Positions 30,974 to 43,740 are shown, counted from the first letter of the stretch. The stretch is DNA of 64,000 bases from Hymenopus coronatus (GCA_030762935.1 CM060900.1:401563632-401627631), one strand, 5' to 3'. Notes: a model not told the origin generated them from the letters alone. Translations and numbers: made by a program.

Positions 30974-33758
30974 CAATGGCTTCGGGGAAGCAATGATTCT
31001 CAGGTAGGGGCACATTCCTTAAGGCTGTTAAAGGTAAATTGCCGTAGCATCATAAACAAAACATTAGAATTTTGGAATTTAATGGAAATAAGTAACCCAA
31101 GTGTGATCATAAGTACGGAGTCATGGCTCAGTGTTGATATTAATGACGCGGAGATATTTACATTAGATTACAGGGTGTTTAGGAGGGACAGGGAAGGAAG
31201 GGGAGGGGTAATTTTTATTTGTACCAAGTTAGAGTTTTAAACAGTAGGATATTGTGGGTAGAAGAAGACGTAGAAATGATGGCCATTGAAATTATCGATC
31301 ACGAAAACGAAGCAAATAACATTACATTAATAGCGTGTTACAGACCATCTGGCGAAACTAACTTTAAAACTCTTCATAAACTAGTGGAAAAAAATTTCTT
31401 CGGAAACGGGAAAAAATGTTATTTTAGCAGGAGATCTAAATTTGCCAAATGTAAACTGGAATGGGCAGTTATTAGGAGGCGAAGCTCTATATGTTGTTAA
31501 CCTTCTGGTTTGGGATCATGGGTTATCGCAAGTAGTCAAAACAGATACCCGGAAATCGGCTGTACTGGACGTGTTTCTATGCAGACCTGAGTCATTGTTT
31601 AGCGCATGTGAGGTTTTGCCAGGTATAAGTGACCACAGCTGTGTAACATTAGACATAAACTGGAAGGTGCGAAACCGGTTTGAAGAAGAGGAAATTATTA
31701 GTTTTAACTACTGCAGAGTAGACGCAGATGGAATTCAGACTTTTCTCAAAAAGCAATTTTCCCTGTTTGTAAAATCTGCAACAAATGTAGATGCAGCATG
31801 GGATAGTTTCAAAATACTTATTTCGGAATCAATAAAGAAATACGTTCCATAAAAAGTTATCAAACAAAGCAATGATCCAGAATATTATACAAGATCCATC
31901 AGAATACTTAAACGAAAGTCTAGGCGCGCGTTTCATAAACGGAAGAAGTCAGATTGGCATTTTAACAAATATAAAGAATTAGCTAAACAATTAAAAGACG
32001 AAACGTTGCAAGCCCAGGAGCGGTTCTTAGAACAAATTCTTAGCGGGACCAATAATAGTTGGAAATTTTTTACAATTATGTAAGTAGACGCAGGGGAAAT
32101 AAACTAGGCATACCAGAACTCAAGGAAAGTGGAATCGCCATATTGAACGATAACGGAAAAGCGAACGCAATAAATTCACATTTTGAATCTGTTTTTAATA
32201 AAGCGGACTATAATTATAAACCGGAAATTGCGGATAGTGGAAAATCCGCTTTTCAAATAATGGCATCCAAATTGCGCAGAAGGATCAGAATGTTGCAAAA
32301 TCGAAAGTCGAGGGGGCCTGATAATATACCGACCGAAATACTAAAAATTGGAGGGGAATCCATGATTCCGTACCTAATGCTTTTATTTAATATGTCAATA
32401 AATAACTGTGCCTTACCGGAAGACTGGAAAACCGCGATTGTAGTTCCAATTCATAAAGGGGGAACTAAAACAGAATTAAATAATTATCGACCAGTCAGCC
32501 TAACTTCAGTAATTGGCAAATTGATGGAACATTTATTTGTAGAATATTGACGGGAGGAATTAGAAAACAAAAAGTGGTTCAATAAAGCGCAACATGGGCT
32601 TAGACCTGGATACTCGTGTGAAAGCCAGATGACGTCATTATTTCAAGATTTAGCAGAGGGGCTGTGTGCAGGGGGAAGAACAGATGCAGTGCTGATAGCT
32701 TTTCCCAAAGCTTTTGATGTATCATATAGTTTACATATCCAAAAGCTAACTGCTACAGGAATTGATAAACGCGTAGTTCTATGGGTTAACATTTTTTGGA
32801 AGGAAGACCGTAAAGGTTAAAAGTAGACAATAAGCTATCTAAGAGGGGTATGGTAAGCTCGGGCGTACCCCAAGGCTCAGTACTGGGGCCGTTACTTTTT
32901 CTTATTTTTGTAAATGACATAACTGTTGATATAAAATGCCAGATAAGATTGTTTGCAGACGATTGCATTATTTACAATAAAATTAGAAATGTTGAAGATG
33001 AGACTGCTCTTCAGGGTGATTTAAATGAAATGAGTGATTGGGCTGCTGCAAATAAAATGAAAATTAACGCTGGCAAAAGCAAGTCAATTGCATTTAATAG
33101 ATCTAGGGAAAAAGTTCTGCAAAACTATCACATGGGTGGGGGAAAAATTCCACAGGTGGACAGCTGCAAATACTTGGGAGTTTACTTGGCGAGTAACGCT
33201 GGATGGGACGAGCAGGTAAATTCTGTATCAAAGAAAGCATGGAAAACAGTGCACTTCCTAATGAGGATTTTAAAAAAGGGGAGTGCAAAATCCAGGGAAA
33301 TCGCGTACAAGTCCTTAGTGCGGCCGGTCATGGAATTTGGAGTAACTTGTTGGGACCCGTATAGAGTAAATCAAATTGATTCGTTAGAAAAGATCCAGAG
33401 AAGGGCTATAAAATTCATAAAAAGGGGTAAATATTTTGGGCCTACAAACGCTGAGGAGATAAAATGGGAGCCGTTGAAAGTTAGGCGTGAGAAACAGAAG
33501 TTGTGCGCTTTATTTAAAGCTTACGCTGGCTTAAACGCATGGGAGGACGTTACTGACAAACTGGAAAACCCAACTTACTAAGCACGAAACGATCATCCGT
33601 TCAAAATTAAGGGTAGAAGATACAGAACTGACGTGGGAAAGTTCTCCTTTGTTAATAGAACCATAAAAGACTGGAATGAATTGCCTGGAGCAGCCTTTCG
33701 GGGTTGTCCTCTGTCTCTGAAGAAATTTAGGAAAAATCTTGATAATAATGTTGGATAA
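30974..33758 (+). pseudogene. LINE ORF2: AP-like endonuclease and reverse transcriptase
   Basis: It follows the ORF1 TGA in the same frame without a local ATG. Endonuclease blocks in order: VNCRSIINK (about 31032), TESWL (about 31118), ACYRPSGE (about 31337), AGDLNLPNVNW (about 31428), SAVLDVFL (about 31557) and GISDHSC (about 31624). Reverse transcriptase blocks: VVPIHKGGT (about 32442), NNYRPVSLTSVIGKL (about 32479), FPKAFD (about 32702), SGVPQGSVLGPLLFL (32856-32900) and FADD (32952-32963). Motif A reads LIAFPKAFD: the first catalytic aspartate is alanine (GCT, 32698-32700). Frames change about 31237, 31430, 32060 and 32830, and TAA at 33579-33581 removes the last 59 codons, which run in frame to 33758. 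Not functional. Confidence 0.85.
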
Positions 33759-34034
33759 AATTTGTAAATATTCCTTAAATGAAATGCTTGTGATTTTATA
33801 TTGTTGTAAATACAAATGTTAAATTGGTTGGTGATTCTAATTATGAAATTAATTCATCTGAATTGAGAGAAAAATTAAGGTTTTCATATTTGTTGTAAAT
33901 AACTATTATATGTAGCTTACAAAGTCATAAGCTGGCAGCTGTGATTTATTGTTTATATATCTTGTATGCATATATAACTCTGCCACCGGGTGATACCCAC
34001 TTGCAGAGAAATAAATAAATACATACATATATCT

Positions 34035-34985
34035 CGTGTAACCAAGCTGTTCAAAATTTTCATGGAGACTTTGTTAGATTATTGTTTCCGAAAAACAAGA
34101 GTAGTAATGGAAAAAAAGAAGAAGGTCCTTATCACTTCGTTTATTATGTCATTGCTGACAGAGGGTGAAAATATAATCCCAAAGAACATGCTAACAGGGG
34201 TTAATTAATGTCATCCGTGATGTGTCCGGGATGAAGACACAGTAAGCACAATAAACATACCAAAAAGCAGAAAGATCATGAGTTAGTTTTCGAATAAAAG
34301 CAAAGTAAGTACTTCTTAATTTCAAATGAGAAATGGGAAAACTGAACATGGCTGATACTTGAAGTAACAGGAAACTATATCAAGCAGTCAAAGACAGAAG
34401 AAACAAAGAACTAAGGGAGAGAAAGATAAACCGCTTTATGTGGAGTCCAACGCTAGATAGACAGAGATCTAAGCGTTGCGACTAAGCGAGGAAAATAAGT
34501 GTGAAATCCACTGAGAAAATAATAGCCATCTTAATAAAATGTTCGAAGGAAGTTAAAAGCTGAACAGGGATAGAAACGCGGTTGGCTTGGATAACTTGGA
34601 GACTTTGGAGAAGATACTTTATAATGACAGTACCAAAATAGTAAGTTGCTCTGGCGAGTCAAAAGGGAACACGGATGAGATGTTAGTTTTGCAGTGACTG
34701 ATGTGCCCTTAGACAGAGAACTGTAAACAAGGTTCTCGCTATAGACCTGAGTTATAAACAGAGACGCTGACGAGACTACCGGCAAAAACTGCTAGAGAAA
34801 CACAGTTTTAGTTTCTGGTATAGTAGCAATCGGAACTTACTTTAATGTTATACACGTTTTATCATTGTAAGCACAAAGCTTATGTTTCAAATATATTTTA
34901 ACAATGCTCTCTCTCTACCATGTTGTGCCATGAATTTTGTACTATTTTACAGAAAACAATGTTAACTCTACACACTTCTACACAG
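34035..34985. other. no gene seen
   Basis: A-rich plus strand with short frames; no recognised domain or repeat. Confidence 0.4.
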
Positions 34986-35540
34986 TAGAATGGCTCAGGC
35001 GGTAAGGTCTGTGGACCACATGCCGGAATTCTTAGGTTCAATCCCGGCAACACCCAGTCTGACACATGGGTTCTTTGTGGCTTCCCCAGGTCGGGAGGAA
35101 AATGCCCCGTGGTTGATTTTTAACCACGACTTTCCTGTCTACCATTTACTTGTCATTTTTTCAGGTTTGGAGGCCCAGGTGACAAAGTTGGGCGGGTTTC
35201 GGCTGGGCGGTGACTTGCACTTTGTATAGGTTTCCTCCTGGCGTCGCTGTCGTAGCTCTCGGTCAGAACCTATCTCCGGGATTTTTGAGGCGAGGGGTTC
35301 CCTTGCGGTGCCATAGGGGTTCAGGAGTTAGTGGAACTGCGACAGGCAACGTCAGGTTGGGTTTCTGTCTAGAAACGTTAGGAACCCTATCCGTACTTTG
35401 CCGTCATTATCCGAATGTAATCCGTTTGGGGTCCATACCAGGGATCGCGTAAGTCACATAGGATCATAATGTCCTACGTGCTGCGCTCCGCCCCAAAGAT
35501 TGGGGGCTCGTCCGCAATAATCCTAATCCTATACACTTTG
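34986..35540 (+). mobile_element. long tRNA-headed SINE (family E)
   Basis: Head GAATGGCTCAGGCGGTAAGG (A box TGGCTCAGGCGG) and B box AGGTTCAATCCCGGC, then about 480 GC-richer bases (GGGCGGGTTTCGGCTGG, CGGTCAGAACCTATC). The composition contrasts sharply with the AT-rich flanks. No second copy is present in the window and no clear target-site duplication, so the right end is approximate. Confidence 0.55.
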
Positions 35541-35544
35541 GAGT

Positions 35545-36011
35545 AGAGTAGTAAATCTTAATCCATTTTAACGGAAAATTTTCTCTACAATTGGTATTAC
35601 GTTGGTTATGAAAGCTTCTGAGTGCTCAAGTTATGTTTTCTTTCTTTCTTACTTTGCTAATATATGCGGCTTGTTATGTCCATTTTGCTTTGAACAGATT
35701 TTTGTGTTAATAACAGACACAATTGAAGACAATTAAACGAAATTTCAGTGTGATCAAAAACCTTGAAGTGCTGCTGTGCATTTCCTTTGGTGTCAATAAC
35801 GTATTATGTTATCCTTTTAAATAATTACTAAAAACTTAAGTCAAAAGACAACAAAATCAGAAAACAATCCTATTATTTGAATAATCAAATTTAGTGGATA
35901 AAGCTAAATCAGTGGCCTTACTACGCATTATCATAGATTCAAATTTCAGATTGATATCTTAAATAATTTCTAAGATAAGGGATGATGAATTTACCGGACT
36001 TAGCATTGGCT
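35545..36011. other. no gene seen
   Basis: AT-rich spacer between two GC-rich repeats. Confidence 0.4.
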
Positions 36012-36560
36012 AAATAGACTTCCCTCAGGCGGTTTCGTTGTGGCCCGCATCCGCGAAGTTGAAGGTTTGATCCCTGTGGCGGCCTACCTGACTAATGGGG
36101 TTTTCGAGGATTTCTCGGGTCGCCAGCGGAATGTGGGGCAGGTTTATTTCATCCTCCAAACTTGCTGCCCCTCCATGCCATTGCCGTTGCCATTTTCATT
36201 TCGCTCATCGTTCATCCCGTCGGTTTCTTTCAGGGTTGGAAGTGTCGGCGATGGTGCTCGGTACTACATGGCTGAGAAAAAGGATACTCTAAATGAATGT
36301 CTTCGTCCCTGACTACGACTGGATGCCGGTCTGAGGACCTCTCTCGGTGGGGACGTTGGACCTATGTGGTGTGCGGTCCCTGGTCTGTCTGTCCAACTGT
36401 CGGGGTGGTTCAATCAGGAAAAAGGGCCGACCATCCTAGTTCCGGTCGCCCGGTTAAACCTCTCGCTCCCGGTGAGCCCATTATATTGCCTAGCTATAAG
36501 CTTTGGCACCGAGTCCCCTCCGTTTGTATTCTATACTTATTTCTATTTATCTCCCGTTAA
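36012..36560 (+). mobile_element. long SINE-like repeat (family F)
   Basis: It starts CCCTCAGGCGGTTTCG and has a B-box-like AAGGTTTGATCCC, followed by about 480 GC-rich bases (GTCGGCGATGGTGCTCGG, ACTACGACTGGATGCCGG). Length and GC content parallel family E, but the bodies differ. Small frames inside (36040-36591) are side effects of the GC content. Confidence 0.5.
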
Positions 36561-37959
36561 AAAAGAACACCAAGGACAATTAGAGCAATAATTGCTACAC
36601 TGTCATAACCCACCTTGATGTAAACACATGTCGTAAATACGATACCCGGAAACTAGGATAAAAATATGCACGATTATCTGTGGATTTTCAAGAAGTGTGT
36701 TAATTATGGTTCGACACTTTAATTAATGTGAAGTAAATAATATGAATAGGATAACTGAAGAGCGTATTAGTTTCTGTTTTATTCTGGTGGTGTCGTTTAT
36801 CTCCCTTCTGTATGCATACGATGAGTAACTTGTACCTGACAGCTACGAACACAATGCTAATGCGGAGGTGTGCAATTTTTTTTTTTTTTGTCAAGGCCTC
36901 TTCTAAGGTTGGTTCGACTGCTTAATGCTTACAATAAGCTGTAACTGTTTACAATAGACGTATTATACTTGTTTCCTAGGTTATTCTTGAAGGTGGTTTG
37001 TTTTTGAGATTATACTTGTGCTGATGTACTACCATTCACGATCCATAATTAGTCCATACACATCCCTTTGGGAAAGGACAATCTTAAGTGAAATAGAGCT
37101 GGATTTTGCAGTTTTAGCTCTTCCGGAAAGGATCATCCTAATTTGTTGTCCATTAGTTTTCTTCCAATTTTCTCTTTCTTTGACTGTCGGGGTCCACCTG
37201 CTGCCGAATGTCAACCTCAGCTCGTCTGTACAGCAAGTTCTCTGTCTACAGACGCTCCTCTTAACAATCCTGGGGTCACAAGTAGTGGTTGTCTACACCT
37301 ATTAAGGTACAATCTCAACATGTTTTATCCACCTCTATTTTAGGTAGGTTCCTGTGATTGAGGCGTCCGTTAGTCGTGTCCTCTTCCTTATATGTTGGTT
37401 TTACATAGTATTTCTCATTGCTATATCCGAGATGTTCCTTTACACTCTTCTTTCGCAGATATCTATCACTTGAATCTGTTTTTTTTTGGGGGGGGGCCTA
37501 ATCTCCACACAACCAGCTGCTACAATACACACGTTGATTATATGATATTTTAGATTTATAGTACAGAATTGTACAGGCGTATAGACTTTAGCAACCAGAT
37601 TTTAGAACATGCTGCTACGTTGCTCGTGTTATTACTCTGTCCATCGTGACGTTCAAGAAATTGTTTAACCCAGAATCCCTCAGAGCCTAAAATCACACCC
37701 GTATATACCTGGGTGCAGAGATTCTGTGAACCGTGCATCGGTCCGATTCGCTCAAAACACTTCCCAGAGAGGAAGTACAAGGGGAAGGTGAAGAAGGGTC
37801 AAAGAGGCGGAACTAGCGCGACATACGTAAGGAAAGAAAGAGCGCTATTGCTACAAATCGAGGAGTTAAAGACTGCAGTGTCTCAATCTAGCCAAGATGT
37901 ATTTTTGCACTCAGTGCCGTGCAATGTACCGGTGTATACATCCTGAGAGGACTGGGTTT
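36561..37959. other. no intact gene; possible retroelement debris
   Basis: Contains poly(T) (36879) and T8G9 (37481) runs. A plus-strand frame at 37713-37946 is lysine-rich (KGKVKKGQRGG) and a minus-strand frame at 37029-37214 is basic. Neither is recognised. The adjacent reverse-transcriptase-like piece suggests that the minus strand may hold LINE debris. Confidence 0.35.
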
Positions 37960-38110
37960 AATCTAATCATGCAGTTTCTTGTACGTATTCGAGAGGTCTG
38001 TTACCCGTTAATGTGATGTCTACCTCTTTACTATATTTCATCAACTTAGCTTTCGCATGGTTCATTTCAAAGCCTACCACTGAACTCAGGTATCTTATCT
38101 CGGTAATATA
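37960..38110 (-). pseudogene. reverse-transcriptase-like fragment of a LINE
   Basis: The minus-strand translation reads VGFEMNHAKAKLMKYS followed by ITLTGNRPLEYVQ. This fits the post-YADD segment of LINE reverse transcriptases (G-L-x-x-N-x-x-K-T-K-x-M, then I-x-x-x-G-x-x-I-E-x-V). The threonine is alanine here. It ends in a stop before the usual F-x-Y-L-G. The fragment is short; the family is undetermined. Confidence 0.4.
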
Positions 38111-38114
38111 GCCC

Positions 38115-39305
38115 TTTAGTTCCTCTAGTTTTATGGGAGGGGGCAAATGAAGGATAAATATACAGTTGTTTGGATCTTAGGTTGCACTTTTTTTTAAAAA
38201 AAAAAATAACAGCTGTCTCAACTGGTGCATTTTTAAAGAATTTCAGCAGTAATAAAAACCATCTCTCTTTATTTGTCCCCAGAATAATACTTAATCGTGC
38301 ACTTGATTATCACTTAGTTTCAGACGACCTTTGGTATATTTTAAACTCTCGTCTGTAAAACAAGTACAATAGGGTTATTACTTATTTCCTATGCGGTGAA
38401 ATCTTTCCTATTTCCCCAACAAATTCCCGGAAGAAAAGCTGAATATTCATGTATTTTCGGAGCTTAGCGGGTAAGTACTTTAAATAATGTGATTAGGAAA
38501 GATAATTTCATAGAGCCTGACATTTAAGGTAGTAAGAAGTGTGAAATACGGATATTGTCATTTTGCTTTCTAATTATTAAACTTTAAAATCTGTCTTCTT
38601 AAATATTTTGACGTAAATTTAAGAGAAATTAGCTACGTTTTTTGAAACGTTTATTGATTTAGTGTTCATAGATTAAATTTAAGTAACTAATTGCTGCAGG
38701 AAACCAGATGGAGTGTAATATAATTAATTAGCTGCAGACTTCAGTGTAAGTTTTGCTTCCGAACTACTCTTTTAACCTCAACTAGAAGCAGAGCCGCCGT
38801 TGAATCAATTTTAAGCAGGATTATATATTTCATTTTTGAAACAAAAGATATACTCTAGCTGTTTAAAGGAACAGGTCAAAATAGATTCGTATATCCGGTT
38901 CCTTTTTAAATCAGTAGAGTACTGTCCGGTCTCAGCAATAATAATAATATTCCGGACATCATGTACTTGTAGCGAATTCTGCAACTTCTTATACTGCTGG
39001 AGCTAAAAAAATTAGACTTGCGTTTCTATTTGTTGCATTAAGATTTAAAGTGGAATATGCTCTCTCCAGAGGCAGGGAACCTAACATGGTGCGTGGTGTT
39101 TAGAGAACGTCCCTGGAGATGAAAAAAAAAATAAAGATTTTCGTCTCGACTACAACTTCTTATTCTAAGAAGATCACTTCCGATCTTACGCCAAACCTAT
39201 TTCAACAGCGAAACAATGAAATAATCAAGATACAATGATCCCATCGTCGGCCTTTTACCTATGGAACATAATATTATCTGTTGACAACAATGTTAACTCG
39301 TGTAC
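38115..39305. other. no gene seen
   Basis: AT-rich; A and T runs at 38190-38210; no recognised element. Confidence 0.4.
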
Positions 39306-39309
39306 AGTT

Positions 39310-39455
39310 GTCACACACCTTCACACTCTCCTTCGTGCTTCCAGACTGTGAGAATGGGGAATAATCTTGGCTAGAGAAAAATGTCCACCTCCAGGGTCGA
39401 AACCGGGACCCCTCGCACAGAAGGCAGGTGCTCTACCGACTGAGTTATGGGGCAA
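39310..39455 (-). mobile_element. tRNA-like SINE head, short copy
   Basis: On the minus strand: GCCCCATAACTCAGTCGG, TAGAGCACCTGCCTTCTG and the B box GGTTTCGACCCTGG. The A and B boxes match tRNA promoters, and the D arm is close to lysine/arginine-type tRNAs. The acceptor ends do not pair and the anticodon stem is broken, so this is not a working tRNA. A 70-base unrelated body follows. Confidence 0.6.
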
Positions 39456-39459
39456 CGTT

Positions 39460-40795
39460 TTTAGCATTGCTAAGGGTAGTGTAATATACGTTAAAATAGT
39501 CTCTTTTTTAAACAAATAATATACCACATGCAAATACATCGCTCTTACACATATTGAAACATTCAACAGTTTTTATTATATTTCTAAAATCGCTAACTAA
39601 AATAAAAAAGGCAATTTTGCAGCAATTTTACGTACAGTATCCATCTAGTGTAAAACATTAGAATGAAAAAGAAGTAGTAACTGCATGTTTTTCATTTCAA
39701 ATAAATAATTGCCACTTAAGGGGACACGAGTTTAACCCATTACTCTGTTTGTCTTCGCCTTGCGTACGGTCCAAGGAGCTTCTATTGTAATAGAACTGTG
39801 TTGCCGTAAAGTCCAACTACTCCCAACACACGAAGTTTGAGGAAGAAAGTGGAGAATGAAGTCCAAAATGTTGCTCTATACATTCATTCATCGCGAAGCA
39901 GGATTTTAAATAAACGTTTCGTGGAAAACTTGTAACTATAACTTTGTACTTAAATTGTATTTTATAACTTAAATAGTATAGCGAAAATGAACTATTAATG
40001 GGCATTCCGTCTAGCAACAATATATATTTGTAGGAGAAAAATATTCCATCTTACAGCAATAATCCACTAAGTGTCTCGTTCCCAAAATGTCGCTCAATAT
40101 AGTTGTCAAATTTAAACCACATACGACTTTACGATGTTTGCATAGTAACAAGAAAACTAGATTTTTAGTAAATGTAAGTAATAATTGTTGCGATATTGTA
40201 GAGAATTTCGTATGTGCTAATAAATGGTCGCATTGTCGTGTCTTGAAAAATAGGAGTACTATTAAAGAGCAGTAAATGTTTTACATTATTACAGCACAAG
40301 ATTGAACATCCCTATTTTTCACATGAATTCTGTTATAATTAATGTACTCAGAGATTTGAGGGCTAAAAATCGCCTTATATTAGGTTAAATACCTTTGTAG
40401 ACGTATCCTGGTTTTGACCGAAGTACAACTTTACTTTTCAATGCAAATTAACGGTTGTGGTGAGCTTCGAAGGTACACATCAAAGTAGAAATGACTGGTA
40501 TTGGCTAGAAAACAGGAAATTGAAGATGGAAAGAGTTCTTGGGCTATCCTCGTTAAACTTTTGCATTTGGAAAGCTTATTCACTGTGCACCGTTACTTAT
40601 TCTTCTAGGGTAGACAATTAATTGCGACTGCGGCCTACACAGCAGAATGCTTGACTAGGTAACTGAAAAACACATATTTTACATTACCAAAACTTATCCT
40701 GTAATGTTCCATCTAAATTTTTATTTTATCCTTTTCCAAAACAAATCAAATGAATTAGATATAGGTAATCTGATTTTTCATTTCTAATAACAGGT
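39460..40795. other. no gene seen
   Basis: AT-rich with small frames (for example 40087-40275) that show no domain. Confidence 0.4.
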
Positions 40796-40799
40796 TGTT

Positions 40800-41275
40800 T
40801 TTAAAACAACTCCGTGTGCGGATTGCATTCTAGAGGCCCCAGGTTCGATTAAGTTGGGCCGGTTACCCTGCCTTTGGGTTTCTTCGCGGTTTTCCCTGAT
40901 TGTCTGGCAAATGCTGGTGTGGGTTATTTAATGCCGCAATTTTCCCTCGCCCCTATTCACCCTCATTTAGTTTCCTTATAATGCTTCGAGAGTGAAGAAT
41001 CAGGTATGTGCACGCCTAGCGAGGCCTATGAAGGTGGAATTTGCTTTGTGGAATCGTCTACCGTGGTGCTCGATGTGAGACGGGTGTCAGAGAGGCCTCT
41101 GTATTATGGAGCGGTAGGCCTTTGGTGGTTCCACTGGCGTCAGGATGTAATATCCAGAGATGTTAAGGACGCCTATGTGTATCGGAGATTGATGTCCCAG
41201 ATCTGGACGCCGTCTGTGTCCTTCGTTGCGTCTTCATGAAGTTTCCAGAAGCACAATAAATTACTGTGTGCTTCA
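40800..41275 (+). mobile_element. SINE family D copy
   Basis: Head remnant with CCCCAGGTTCGATTA, family C-type middle (TTCGCGGTTTTCCCTGA, TGGCAAATGCTGG) and a tail shared with the 57.6 kb copy: GGTTCCACTGGCGTCAGGA, ATCCAGAGATGTTAAGGAC and TTCCAGAAGCACAATA. The left part is diverged and no target-site duplication is seen. Confidence 0.7.
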
Positions 41276-41289
41276 GTTCCCAAATCCGC

Positions 41290-41957
41290 CGCTGCCTGAT
41301 TACCATAAATATAACAACTTCTTTGATTTGCTGAGACACTTTTTACCGATAAGCGAAGATGAATGTTTCATTTAGTATTTCGTTCTGATTTCTTTCGGAA
41401 TTTACATATTATTTTCTACGATATAGTTTATATGCTACTTACTTGCTAGTATTTATATCCGGTTTCTTTTCTCATCATGAGATAAATATTGACTATGAAA
41501 AAATCAATTCTTCTCCATCAGAATCTTTTACTCCAACCTGACATTGTTACGCTTATTGTTAGCAATGTGTCTGAAGTTTCACGTTTTGTTTCGGGCTACC
41601 GTACACAAGAAACGCGCACTGTTAGAATTGTATGTTAAGATTTCTTTCTGAAAAGATTTTCCGCAAAATCGTTTGGTGGCAGTACAACATTCCTCTTAAA
41701 GTAATTTCAATACATTTTGGGCTCTCTACTTATTTAGTTATGTAATGTTTACCCAAACTGAAAATGTTTAGGCAAAGAAGACCTGCTTTAACTGGGGAAA
41801 TTGAAGATCTTATACGCTTTCTAAAAATCTACAGATTACAAAGAAGGCGCAGGTTCAACAAATTACCTAAAGTAGAAGCAAATGAAGCACGTTTACAATA
41901 ACCTTTAGAGAAATATTGTGTGCTTGAAAAACGTAGCTCACAATGCTAAAAGCTTAC

Positions 41958-41994
<37 letters not shown>

Positions 41995-43740
41995 GATTTA
42001 TTTATTATTAATTATTATTATAGTAATATGTATTATTAATTATTATCATTATTGATATTATTGTTATTATTCTCATTATTATTTACATGCACATATTCTT
42101 AACTCTCGATCTCGAGCCAGGTTTCCTTCAATGCAATTCCTTAGCTTTTTAAACCAGAATTTTATTTGTCTACAACAGAGACATCGACTCGCGTGATTTG
42201 TGCTTGCCTGCACGCTGTGGGTAAACACATGAATGGTTTTGTTCATTGCATAGTGTAGAAGCGTCAGTTTATAATTTCGGAGACAGAAAGCAGTTCTTTA
42301 CGCAGGCTATCGTTTATGCCTCCTACGTTAATGTCTGCTTAGGAGAAATTTTTCTTATACGTTGAAAGTGGCGCAATAAGTGTTTAGTTTCAGGAAAAGT
42401 TCTGCATTCAGAAAACTCAGTTTGCGGCGTCATTACACGTCCCGTGGAAATGAGAATGACAGTTACCAAAGAGAAGGGCGTTTCTTTCGAATTGTGTACC
42501 AATTAATTACCAAGACACTTATTCATATGGTCTGCTAACAATATGATTTTTTTCGCTACGAATTAATTCTGATGCTGTTCGCGTTACAATGCAATTACAA
42601 TGTTATTCATCATGTTCATAAGCTCTTTGTTTTACTATTTTAGTACTGTAATAATTCTTATTATTTTTGGAAACGATTTATGTTACAACTGTTAGTTAAG
42701 ACCATAATTATGATATTACGTTAATGTTCATATCAGAAATATAAAATGCTAATGTAAGAGACATTACAATAGGTAAATTGTTCTACCAATCATAAACCAA
42801 AAGCATATTAACCTATGAAACAGTTTGATAAGCACAAATTACGATCTTCTACAAAAAATTAAGTTAGCAAACTTCTGTCCCTAAATAAAGGAATAGAAAT
42901 GTTTTTACCAAAACAACAGTGATAGGAGATAATAAAACAAACCCTAAAATTTCAGTGTTAAGGGCAATTACGATCCGACTCCATCACTACGATGGACAAG
43001 TCAGTCAACCTATGAAAGGTAGATTAAGTATTTAAAACGTAATTTGCTGCATACCACTTTTGCATTGAAAGAATTACTTCTTTCCGTGGAGTTGGTCACG
43101 TAGTGTGCAGTGTTCGATTCGCAGGAGCATTGAGCAAAGTTGTTCTCCCAACTTCACTCAAACGGCAACCAGTTGATGACGCCTGATATAAAGGATTAAG
43201 ATCATAAGCATTATGGCTTCTGATCTGAGAGCAAATGTTATCAATTTCCTACAATCACCACGAATCGATATGTGACAGTAATGGAAAAACTAATCAATCA
43301 AACGAATAAGCCATCCTTGGAAGAAGTTTCCTGCGGCTTAAATTCTAGTATATGATTGGATATCAACCTACATGCGTCTCAAGTGTTTAAATGGTTCCCT
43401 TTTCAGCCCCGAACTACAAGCTGGAAGATTCAGCTGATGAAGCCCAATCTATATCTAGTGCTAATGCTACTGACTATCTGCCTTGATGGATTGAAGGATA
43501 CCTGAGTTTTAACAAGTACAGCTTGAATAGAATTTGTATTACACGGAAAATAGAATTAGTCATCATAGCATCTTTACTCAATAACCGTAAGAGCTTTGTG
43601 GATTAAAGAGGAATTCTTTTAAATAACGCAGACACATATGAGTCACAATTATAGAGTTAAGCGCATAGATTTTTATTCGACAGTCAATGTCCCTGGAGTT
43701 AATGATGCAACCAGTTGCTCTGAAAAAGATGATGATGGAG
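41290..43740. other. no gene seen; contains ATT repeat
   Basis: AT-rich. The ATT tract at 41959-42080 is the main feature. No coding frame of note. Confidence 0.4.
41959..41994. repeat. (TTA)n microsatellite, degenerating to 42080
   Basis: About 12 perfect TTA units followed by interrupted ATT/TTA sequence. Confidence 0.9.

Larger units (their letters stand above)
29947..34030 (+). mobile_element. CR1/L2-like LINE, nearly full length, inactivated
   Basis: About 4.1 kb with a GC-rich 5' leader (29947-30150), an ORF1 carrying a PHD-like finger, coiled coil and GDSL/SGNH esterase-like domain, an ORF2 carrying AP-like endonuclease and reverse transcriptase, and a short 3' UTR ending in AAATAAATAAATACATACATA-like microsatellite rather than a poly(A) tail. 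The esterase-bearing ORF1 and the short terminal repeat are typical of the CR1/L2 group. Nonsense codons and frameshifts occur throughout. The 5' boundary is judged from a composition change; no target duplication was found. It may have supplied reverse transcriptase for neighbouring SINEs in active copies, but none of the SINE tails seen here clearly matches its 3' end. Confidence 0.85.

Noticed and set aside
34990..35452. Two overlapping plus-strand frames of about 80 codons
   Set aside because: They lie inside a GC-rich tRNA-headed SINE.
36040..36591. Several overlapping plus-strand frames
   Set aside because: They lie inside a GC-rich repeat body, with no domain and mutually overlapping frames.
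39383..39455. Functional lysine- or arginine-type tRNA on the minus strand
   Set aside because: The acceptor ends do not pair and the anticodon stem is broken; it is better read as a SINE head.
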